A stretch of 14,627 nt of DNA from NCBI GenBank assembly GCA_016234155.1, contig JACRGZ010000110.1:1-14627 (forward strand). Reading direction: 5' to 3'. Below, in pieces: positions 1 through 5,247 of the stretch (its first letter is position 1; every line of letters begins with the position of its first letter). The notes under the pieces are model-generated. The model made no database searches. It saw only the letters and a program-made list of their open reading frames with translations, and was not told the DNA's origin. The position numbers and the translations under genes are program-made. The DNA comes from Nitrospirota bacterium (GTDB lineage Bacteria > Nitrospirota > 9FT-COMBO-42-15 > HDB-SIOI813).

Positions 1-36
1 CCTTTTCTAAAGGGGGGAGGGGGGGATTATTTTCAT
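1..36. repeat. Dispersed C/G-tract repeat inside the second CheA gene
   Basis: Positions 1-36 match 9106-9141 with a single mismatch (g at 19 versus t at 9124). The unit holds CTTTTCTAAAGGGGGG, a G tract, then ATTATTTTCAT. This copy is read in frame as NNPPPLPPLEK after the P1 domain; the other copy is intergenic. The copy is cut by the window edge. Confidence 0.85.
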
Positions 37-424
37 GCCCCTTTGTCTCCCCACATATCTCCTTTAATCTTATCAGCAGGTCATCAGACCTGTATCCTGT
101 AATGTTGCCTGATTCGGCCTCTTTGATCAGGCGCCGCATGGTATCAACAACTGAGAGGAGTGCGCCGGTTACGGATTCACCTATGTCAATCCTACCTTCT
201 TTTACGCCTGATAAGAGATCCTCTGCATGATGGGAGAGGTCACTGAAATTGTTTAACCCCATCATGGCAGATGAGGATTTTAATCTGTGAAACAGGCGGA
301 AGATGGAGTTTATAGACTCAATATCTGAAGAGACCCTGTCAATATCAAGTAAAAGATTCTCTAATGAATTGAGTTCTTCCGATGTCTCGTCAAAGAATAT
401 CTTGTGGTATTTTTCTATATTCAT
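1..424 (-). CDS. Second CheA-type histidine kinase, N-terminal P1/Hpt part (cut by window edge)
   Basis: I translated this by hand from the ATG at 424. The first 141 codons are open to the window edge. Residues 1-125 form a CheA P1-type Hpt four-helix bundle: FFDETSEELNSLENLLLDID is followed by FRLFHRLKSSSAMMG, with H46 as the expected phosphohistidine. The pattern is closer to Thermotoga/Bacillus CheA P1 than to a stand-alone HptB. Residues 131-141 (ENNPPPLPPLEK) are encoded by a dispersed G/C-tract repeat, so a repeat-derived linker follows P1. The only ribosome-site candidate is a weak AAGAAG before the ATG. The gene lies downstream of cheB, separated by a 145-bp gap filled by an inverted repeat. 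It could be a full second CheA, a CheA/REC hybrid, or an isolated Hpt protein; the window cannot decide. The Hpt call is firm, the CheA call probable. Confidence 0.8.
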   Translation of the reverse strand, partial: MNIEKYHKIFFDETSEELNSLENLLLDIDRVSSDIESINSIFRLFHRLKSSSAMMGLNNFSDLSHHAEDLLSGVKEGRIDIGESVTGALLSVVDTMRRLIKEAESGNITGYRSDDLLIRLKEICGETKGHENNPPLPPLEK

Positions 425-443
425 ATATTCTTCTTTTCGTAAT

Positions 444-568
444 AGTTCACCGCAGAGACGCAAAGACGCAGAGAAAATTTAGGGTCTATTCGCAATACGC
501 TTTATCTTTTCTGTTATTTGATTAATTTCCATACTCAGCGCCTCTGCGTCTCTGCGGTTAGCTGAACT
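444..568. repeat. 125-bp CTCTGCGTCTCTGCGG inverted-repeat element
   Basis: Perfect 13-bp arms CCGCAGAGACGCA (450-462) and TGCGTCTCTGCGG (545-557) flank about 82 bp. The homology extends outward, with AGTTCA on one side and TGAACT on the other. This arm sequence is a dispersed repeat I recognise from many bacterial genomes, often beside GxxExxY-family genes. The element fills the gap between cheB and the following kinase gene and ends at the cheB stop codon. No promoter is obvious in it. Confidence 0.85.
479..532 (-). pseudogene. Possible remnant of a GxxExxY-family gene (17 codons)
   Basis: Inside the inverted repeat a 17-codon minus-strand frame reads MEINQITEKIKRIANRP and then stops. The first nine residues match the usual start of GxxExxY-family proteins (PD-(D/E)XK-like, typically M.INEITEKIIGAAIEVH...). 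The match breaks off after ITEKI. I infer an internally deleted relic of a gene and its flanking repeats. A chance match is possible because the fragment is so short. Confidence 0.45.
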
Positions 569-569
569 T

Positions 570-1634
570 TTACTTCTTTTCAAGCAATCTGAATATCTCA
601 TCCGCTATCTTGTCCAACGGCGCTATCCTTTCGGCTGCACGAAGGTTTATGGCCTCCTTTGGCATTCCGAATACGACACACGTCTCCTCATCCTGTGCTA
701 TCGTCCTTGCGCCATTCTCCCGCATCGTCAGAAGACCTCTTGCACCGTCTGCCCCCATACCGGTCATAATTACCCCTACGGCATTATTGCCGGCATACTT
801 TGCTGCAGACTCGAACATGACATCCACGGATGGCCTGTGACCATTTACGGGGGGGGCCTGATGTGTCTCGACAAAATATCGTGCGCCGCTTCTTTTTAGC
901 GCCATATGGTAATTTCCGGGTGCGATGAGCGCAAGGCCGGGTATTATACTGTCCAAATTTTTCGCCTCTCTGACCTCTATGTGACACAGATTGTTTAATC
1001 TCTCTGCAAAGGATTTTGTGAACTTCTCCGGCATATGTTGTGTGACAAGTATGCCTGGCGCATCAGCAGGCATCCTTGTAAGGACATTCTTGATGGCCTC
1101 TGTCCCGCCTGTTGATGCGCCTATAGCAATAATCTTATTCGTGGTCTCTATCATTGCAAAGGATGGGAGAGTAGCTACCGGCGCTGTACTATCTGCTATG
1201 CCTCTCTTTTTCACCCTGACCTTTGCCGCAAACTTTATCTTTTCGGCAAGGCCGCTTATCATCCTCTCTATGCCGTCTGCCACATCTATCTCAGGTTTTG
1301 TAACAAAGTCTATAGCCCCGGACTCAAGGCAATTTAAGGTAAGCTCGCCTCCCTTTTTAGTCAGAGAGCTCACCATAACCACAGGCATCGGGTGGTATTC
1401 CATGACCTTTTTTAGGAATGTCAGCCCATCCATTCTGGGCATCTCTACATCGAGTGTGAGTACGTCCGGATTTAATTCTATAATCTTATCCTTGGCCACA
1501 TAAGGGTCAGGGGCAGAGCCGACCACCTCTATAAACGGGTACCGGCGCAGACCCTGGACAAGTATATTCCTTGCCACGGCGGAGTCATCAACTACCAGGA
1601 CCTTGATTTTTCTATGGCTGATTATATCTATCAT
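570..1634 (-). CDS. cheB: CheB, chemoreceptor methylesterase/deamidase response regulator
   Basis: A 354-residue CheB of normal length. It removes methyl groups from receptor glutamates and deamidates glutamines, and phosphorylation by CheA activates it. REC domain, residues about 10-128: acidic pair D16/D17, phosphoacceptor D62 in LTLDVEMP, conserved K113. Linker about 130-165. Methylesterase domain about 166-350 with catalytic triad S174 (IGASTGG), H200 (VTQHMP) and D296 (TGMGADG), equivalent to E. coli S164/H190/D286. The start is the ATG at 1634, preceded by GGGGGT; a longer TTG-initiated frame to 1670 only adds repeat-derived residues (THDP...). It lies downstream of cheR across a 79-bp gap carrying GGGTCA repeats. 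All catalytic residues are present, so it should be active. Confidence 0.97.
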   Translation of the reverse strand: MIDIISHRKIKVLVVDDSAVARNILVQGLRRYPFIEVVGSAPDPYVAKDKIIELNPDVLTLDVEMPRMDGLTFLKKVMEYHPMPVVMVSSLTKKGGELTLNCLESGAIDFVTKPEIDVADGIERMISGLAEKIKFAAKVRVKKRGIADSTAPVATLPSFAMIETTNKIIAIGASTGGTEAIKNVLTRMPADAPGILVTQHMPEKFTKSFAERLNNLCHIEVREAKNLDSIIPGLALIAPGNYHMALKRSGARYFVETHQAPPVNGHRPSVDVMFESAAKYAGNNAVGVIMTGMGADGARGLLTMRENGARTIAQDEETCVVFGMPKEAINLRAAERIAPLDKIADEIFRLLEKK

Positions 1635-1654
1635 TTTTATACCCCCGTTTTCTA

Positions 1655-1710
1655 TAGGGTCATGGGTCAAGGGTCATAGGGTCATGTCCATCCTCCTTGA
1701 CCCTTGACCC
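1655..1710. repeat. GGGTCA/TGACCC short-repeat cluster with hairpin
   Basis: Four GGGTCA hexamers (about 1655-1685) precede two TGACCC copies in inverse orientation. GGGTCAAGGGTCA (1664-1676) pairs exactly with TGACCCTTGACCC (1698-1710) over a 21-nt loop. It lies between cheR and cheB. An AAGGAGG sits in the loop on the minus strand, but its nearest ATG runs into a stop after two codons. It looks like a dispersed repeat rather than an operator. Confidence 0.75.
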
Positions 1711-1713
1711 TTC

Positions 1714-2547
1714 CTACGAGGCTTCCTTTCTGTAAACGGCAGGCTTGACATATTTAAATGGGGACTTCACCCCATTCAGGCTTTCAGAATGGCCGATAAA
1801 GAGATAACCGTCGTCTTCAAGATAATTATAGAATCTGTTAACGATCCCCTCCTGCGTCTTTTTGTCAAAATATATCATGACATTCCTGCAGAAGATAAAA
1901 TCAAATTTACCTTTAAAGGGGTAGTTATCTTCAATAAGATTCAATCTTCTAAAGGTTACTATATCCCGCAAGGCAGGTTTTACTATATAGCAACTATTAT
2001 ATTCTCCACTTCCCTTAATGAAAAAGGCAGTTAACATCTCCTTAGGGATGTCACTTATTTTGTCAGCCTCATAAGCGCCATCTGCTGCCTTTTCAAGGAT
2101 ATTAGTAGAGATATCGGTAGCCAGTATCTTTATATTCCAGACAAGCGGTGTTTCGATATGGCGGAGTACTGTAATGCCAAGTGAATATGCCTCCTCGCCT
2201 GAGGAGCAGCCTGCACACCAGACCCGCAGCTTTCTCTCTATACCCTTGCGCTTTTTCAAGATAAGCTCAGGAAGCAAGGTCGCGTTCAGGTAGGTGAAGT
2301 GCTCTTCTTCCCTGAAGAACTTTGTAAGGTTAGTTGATATTGCATTCAGCATGGCGATCATCTCTTCACCTGTGGGGTCATTTTTGATGCATCTGTAGTA
2401 CTGGGAGAAGGTTTCACAATTCCTGAGTTTCAGCCTTTTCATCAGTCTTGTCTGCAGGAGATTTTTCTTCGTCGAGGTCAGGTTAATCCCGCAATTATTG
2501 TAGATAAGCCTCTGGAATAGTTCGAACTCCTGATCGGTAACCTCCAT
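1714..2547 (-). CDS. cheR: CheR, SAM-dependent chemoreceptor methyltransferase
   Basis: CheR methylates glutamates on receptor signalling helices and is the counterpart of CheB in adaptation. From the ATG at 2547 the protein has 277 residues, a normal CheR length. N-terminal helical domain 1-75 (FELFQRLIYNNCGINLT; NAISTNLTKFFRE). SAM-binding motif VWCAGCSSGEEAYSLGI at 109-125, ATDIS at 143-147, then FDFIFCRNVMIYFD (215-228) and FIGHSESL (250-257). The reading frame stays open to 2667, but those 40 extra residues come from dispersed repeats (a GGTGGGC palindrome and the 71-bp TCATCCCCG inverted repeat) and are probably not native. An ATG at 2574 is a second candidate. Neither start has a good ribosome site, so translation may have been altered by the repeats. 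Confidence 0.95.
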   Translation of the reverse strand: MEVTDQEFELFQRLIYNNCGINLTSTKKNLLQTRLMKRLKLRNCETFSQYYRCIKNDPTGEEMIAMLNAISTNLTKFFREEEHFTYLNATLLPELILKKRKGIERKLRVWCAGCSSGEEAYSLGITVLRHIETPLVWNIKILATDISTNILEKAADGAYEADKISDIPKEMLTAFFIKGSGEYNSCYIVKPALRDIVTFRRLNLIEDNYPFKGKFDFIFCRNVMIYFDKKTQEGIVNRFYNYLEDDGYLFIGHSESLNGVKSPFKYVKPAVYRKEAS

Positions 2548-2597
2548 ATCATATGCAGGGCGGGCATTGCCCATCACCCTATGGCCCTGGCCTTTTT

Positions 2598-2614
2598 GGT
2601 GGGCGGCGCCCACC
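2598..2614. repeat. GGTGGGC/GCCCACC palindrome
   Basis: Perfect 7-bp arms around a 3-nt centre, followed by CTACGG. This is the core of a GTAGGGTGGGC-type dispersed repeat. Read in the cheR frame it gives RVGAAHQ, which is absent from normal CheR N-termini. Confidence 0.7.
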
Positions 2615-2662
2615 CTACGGCTACTGTCTGTAATCGGATTTTTCATCTGAAAATCCCTGTCT

Positions 2663-2733
2663 GTCATCCCCGAAATTTTCTATCGGGGATATGGTTTAAA
2701 ACCAGATTCCCGATAAAACAATTCGGGAATGAC
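2663..2733. repeat. 71-bp near-palindrome (GTCATCCCCG...GGGAATGAC)
   Basis: Left arm 2663-2697 and right arm 2699-2733 pair at 29 of 35 positions around a single central base. The ends read GTCATCCCCG and CGGGAATGAC. It lies in the cheW-cheR gap and would fold into a long hairpin in RNA. No T run follows, so I do not call it a terminator. Confidence 0.85.
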
Positions 2734-2786
2734 ATTTTCATTGTCGTTTGTGAGCTCGAAGGGCTCATGACTGTTCATCTGAAAAT
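2734..2786. repeat. 53-bp dispersed repeat, copy A
   Basis: It runs from ATTTTCATTG to ATCTGAAAAT and aligns over its whole length with 9134-9185 (about three quarters identical, one 1-base gap). In both places the ATTTTCAT end abuts a palindromic repeat, suggesting a recurring composite unit. Confidence 0.6.
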
Positions 2787-2794
2787 CCCTTCGC

Positions 2795-2830
2795 CCCCTC
2801 ACCCTAACCCTCTCCCCATTGGGGAGAGGG
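2795..2830. repeat. CCCTCACCCTAACCCTCTCCCC palindromic repeat
   Basis: CCCTCTCCCC is followed by ATT and GGGGAGAGGG, giving perfect 10-bp arms after a CCCTCACCCTAA lead. It is a dispersed repeat type of the same class as the copy at 8170-8225. It ends 11 bases from the cheW stop codon. Confidence 0.75.
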
Positions 2831-2840
2831 AAGGGCATAA

Positions 2841-3326
2841 CTATGCCAGTGTCACAGCCAATTGCTCCAGCGACAGGACCTTGTCTATGTCGAGGAGTAT
2901 CTTCACCTTCCCCTTTATCTTCCCCATACCGAGCATGAAGTCTGTCTTCACACCACTGCCGAGAGAAGGAGGCGGTTCTATATCCTTCGCCATAATATCA
3001 AGCACCTCAGATACCGTATCAACGATTATCCCCATCAACCTGTTCTCAATGTTCACTACGATAATGCAGGTCTCCTTTGTGTATTCTGTCTCTGGTATAC
3101 CGAATTTGAGACGCTGGTCTATTACAGGGATAACCTTCCCCCGCAGGTTTATGATACCCTTTACACAAGATGGTGTCTGCGGCACAGGTGTAATATCCAT
3201 CAGTCCTATAATCTCTCTGACCTTCAATATCTCAAGGCCGTACTCTTCATTATTCAACACAAATGTCAGATACTTCCCCTCCAAGGAGTTTGTATCAAGG
3301 TTATTTACAGATTCTGTAGTGGTCAT
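2841..3326 (-). CDS. cheW: CheW, chemotaxis coupling protein
   Basis: A 161-residue single-domain CheW, which links the CheA P5 domain to receptor tips and builds the signalling array. The CheW fold spans residues about 15-158: YLTFVLNNEEYGLEILKVREI, then the hallmark VPQTPSCVKGIINLRGKVIP and KILLDIDKVLS near the end. The start ATG at 3326 follows AGGGGGGATTTGAT, a good ribosome site. It lies between the MCP (upstream) and cheR (downstream), the usual order. A poly-Pro loop (IEPPPSLGSG) is the only mild oddity. The call is secure. Confidence 0.97.
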   Translation of the reverse strand: MTTTESVNNLDTNSLEGKYLTFVLNNEEYGLEILKVREIIGLMDITPVPQTPSCVKGIINLRGKVIPVIDQRLKFGIPETEYTKETCIIVVNIENRLMGIIVDTVSEVLDIMAKDIEPPPSLGSGVKTDFMLGMGKIKGKVKILLDIDKVLSLEQLAVTLA

Positions 3327-3364
3327 ATCAAATCCCCCCTATTATTAACCCCCCAACCATTTCC

Positions 3365-3397
3365 CCCTCCCCCCACTGATTAAGTGACGGGGGAGGG
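3365..3397. repeat. CCCTCCCCC/GGGGGAGGG hairpin in the MCP-cheW gap
   Basis: Perfect 9-bp arms at 3365-3373 and 3389-3397 around a 15-nt loop, followed by ATAGGGTGGGGG. It is GC-rich but no T run follows on the transcribed strand. It is the same class of dispersed repeat as at 8632-8656. Confidence 0.7.
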
Positions 3398-3415
3398 ATA
3401 GGGTGGGGGTGTTAC

Positions 3416-5101
3416 TTAGAATCCCTTAAAGGACTCATCATCCATAGGTATAATATCTTCTTTAGTCTCGCTCTGGTGTGACACCGTTGCCGGCTTCTTT
3501 GGACTATGTTTACTGTGAGATGATGTCCCGGCAGCAGCATGTACTTTGTCACCCTTCATGAAACCTGTCAGATGACGGAGCCCGCTATGCCCCTTTGACG
3601 AGGCCATGGAAGAGGCCATGGAAGAGGGATGATGGCCATTTCCATTGCTTGATACCCCTACAACCTTTGCTAAATCATCTACCGTCTCGGTAAGGCTCTC
3701 TGCCTGTGCTGACAGCTCCTCACTCGCGGCTGCAGACTGCTCGGAAGAGGATGCGTTCTGCTGTGTTACCTTGTCCATCTGACCTACGGCTATATTTATC
3801 TGGTTTACGCCCTCGGCCTGTTCCTGGCTGGCTGCGGCAATCTCGCCCACTAAATCAGTGACACGCTTTACATTGTTCACTATGTTGCCGAGTGAGTCCC
3901 CCACTTTTTTAGTTATCCCCATCCCATTCTGGGTCTTGGCAACACTCTCTTCTATCAGCGAGGCTGTATCCTTCGCCGCTGAGGCGCTCCTCTGGGCAAG
4001 ATTTCTGACCTCCTCTGCAACCACAGCAAATCCCTTGCCATGCTCACCCGCACGTGCTGCCTCCACTGCTGCATTCAAGGCGAGCAGATTTGTCTGGAAT
4101 GCTATCTCCTCGATCACCTTAATGATCTTTGAGATCTTATCAGAGCTCTCGTTTATAGCCGTCATCGCGCCATCTAATTCCGTCATCGCCTTTGACCCGT
4201 CATTAGCGGCATTCCTTGTCTCCTGGGCTATCTGATTTGCCTGTTTTGCATTATCCGCATTCTGTCTCGACATGGAGGCCAGCTCCTCTATGGTTGCTGA
4301 GGTCTCCTGAAGTGATGATGCCTGCTCTGTGGCGCCCTGAGCTACCGCCTGGCTTGAGGATGAGACCTGTGTGGCTGCTGAGGACATCTGGTTTGCAGTA
4401 TCTGTAAGGCTGTTTACAGTTGATGAAAGGATGCTGCGGATATTTCTATATAAGAATATGGTGGCGAAAATTGCTATACCGATACCGGTTAACACCAGTA
4501 GTATCGTAAATAGCCTGGTGCGGTTTTGGAGGGATAGGGTGGCAGCCTTGTCTTCAGCCACTAAAGACTGCTGGTTATCAATCATCTCGGTTAACATCTC
4601 CCTCATAGAATTGGCAAGTGGTGCTGGTTTTGTAGCGAGCAGGTATGCATCGTATTTCATCATTTTACCGTTATGTTCAACCATCCTGTTTGCTGCCTCT
4701 GTACGGGTTACATCCTCAATCTCTTTCTGATACTTGCTGAAATCTTCATACATGCCCGTTATCTTCTTTAACTTATCCTTGTTTGCCTGTACCGTCCACC
4801 TCTCTGAGAGTTTTTCGAGTTCTTTTAGTTGTTGGCCCATATTTTGTATTGCATCTGCTCGCTGTTCTTTGTATAATGGCGCCCCCATCAGCATGTAACC
4901 GCGTAGTGAAGCCAGAGACATCTCAAGATATTTTAAGACATTTGTAGAAGTGTACACCGTTGGATAACGTACATTCAGTGTCTGCTCTGTTATCGTGGAT
5001 GTCTTTGTCACCATCACGGTGATTACAATGCCTATAATGGCAAATAAGATGATCAGGCTTCCAAAGCCTAACACGAGTTTTTTCCCTACTGTCATCTGCA
5101 T
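3416..5101 (-). CDS. Methyl-accepting chemotaxis protein with periplasmic four-helix sensor
   Basis: A 561-residue transmembrane chemoreceptor. TM1 about 9-32, a 160-residue periplasmic helical domain (4HB_MCP-like) about 33-196, TM2 about 197-218. No clear HAMP sequence follows TM2: it passes straight into a Ser/Ala-rich coiled coil. The hairpin tip that binds CheA/CheW is EEIAFQTNLLALNAAVEAAR with AGEHGKGFAVVAEEVRNLA at about 331-369. Gln/Glu pairs on the flanking helices are plausible CheR/CheB sites. The tail (480-561) is a flexible Ser/Gly/His linker with a SSMASSMASS duplication, ending in MDDESFKGF. That acidic-aromatic end might tether CheR or CheB, which is inference only. AAAGGAGG precedes the ATG at 5101. 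The ligand is unknown. Confidence 0.96.
   Translation of the reverse strand: MQMTVGKKLVLGFGSLIILFAIIGIVITVMVTKTSTITEQTLNVRYPTVYTSTNVLKYLEMSLASLRGYMLMGAPLYKEQRADAIQNMGQQLKELEKLSERWTVQANKDKLKKITGMYEDFSKYQKEIEDVTRTEAANRMVEHNGKMMKYDAYLLATKPAPLANSMREMLTEMIDNQQSLVAEDKAATLSLQNRTRLFTILLVLTGIGIAIFATIFLYRNIRSILSSTVNSLTDTANQMSSAATQVSSSSQAVAQGATEQASSLQETSATIEELASMSRQNADNAKQANQIAQETRNAANDGSKAMTELDGAMTAINESSDKISKIIKVIEEIAFQTNLLALNAAVEAARAGEHGKGFAVVAEEVRNLAQRSASAAKDTASLIEESVAKTQNGMGITKKVGDSLGNIVNNVKRVTDLVGEIAAASQEQAEGVNQINIAVGQMDKVTQQNASSSEQSAAASEELSAQAESLTETVDDLAKVVGVSSNGNGHHPSSMASSMASSKGHSGLRHLTGFMKGDKVHAAAGTSSHSKHSPKKPATVSHQSETKEDIIPMDDESFKGF
3600..3623. repeat. 12-bp tandem duplication in the MCP tail
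   Basis: GAGGCCATGGAA occurs twice without a gap (3600-3611 and 3612-3623). It encodes the SSMASSMA repeat in the flexible C-terminal linker of the receptor. Confidence 0.9.
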
Positions 5102-5135
5102 TTTACCTTTCCTCCTTTTAATGTTCCACCTATAA

Positions 5136-5178
5136 TCCCCCTATTTCCCCCTTTAAAAAAGGGGGATTAAGGGGATTT
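5136..5178. repeat. AATCCCCCTTTAAAAAAGGGGGATT palindromic repeat
   Basis: TCCCCCTATTTCCCCC is followed by TTTAAAAAAGGGGGATTAAGGGGATTT. The arms CCCCCTT and AAGGGGG surround an A-rich loop. It is a member of the C/G-tract family also seen at 1-36, 7821-7905 and 9076-9141, and lies between cheA and the MCP. Confidence 0.8.
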
Positions 5179-5208
5179 GGCGAAGTGGTTAAATGAAACA
5201 GGACGTAG

Positions 5209-5230
5209 GGACAGACCTCAAGGTCTGTCC
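5209..5230. repeat. GGACAGACCT/AGGTCTGTCC palindrome after cheA
   Basis: Perfect 10-bp arms (5209-5218 and 5221-5230) separated by CA, starting 18 bases past the cheA stop. It could form a tight hairpin at the mRNA end but has no U tract, so I call it a dispersed repeat of unproven function. Confidence 0.8.
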
Positions 5231-5247
5231 ATAGATTTATATCTTTC

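Noticed and set aside
991..1503. 170-codon plus-strand ORF
   Set aside because: Mirror of the cheB coding strand; no ribosome site and no recognisable family.
1655..1710. GGGTCA repeats as operators for a regulator of cheB
   Set aside because: They lie within a continuous operon and form a hairpin typical of dispersed repeats. No promoter is visible.
2660..2836. CRISPR array or small RNA in the cheW-cheR gap
   Set aside because: The palindromes differ from one another and there is no regular repeat-spacer spacing, promoter or terminator.
2581..3348. 255-codon plus-strand ORF
   Set aside because: It runs antisense through cheW and intergenic repeats. The translation has no domain pattern, and cheW on the other strand is unmistakable.
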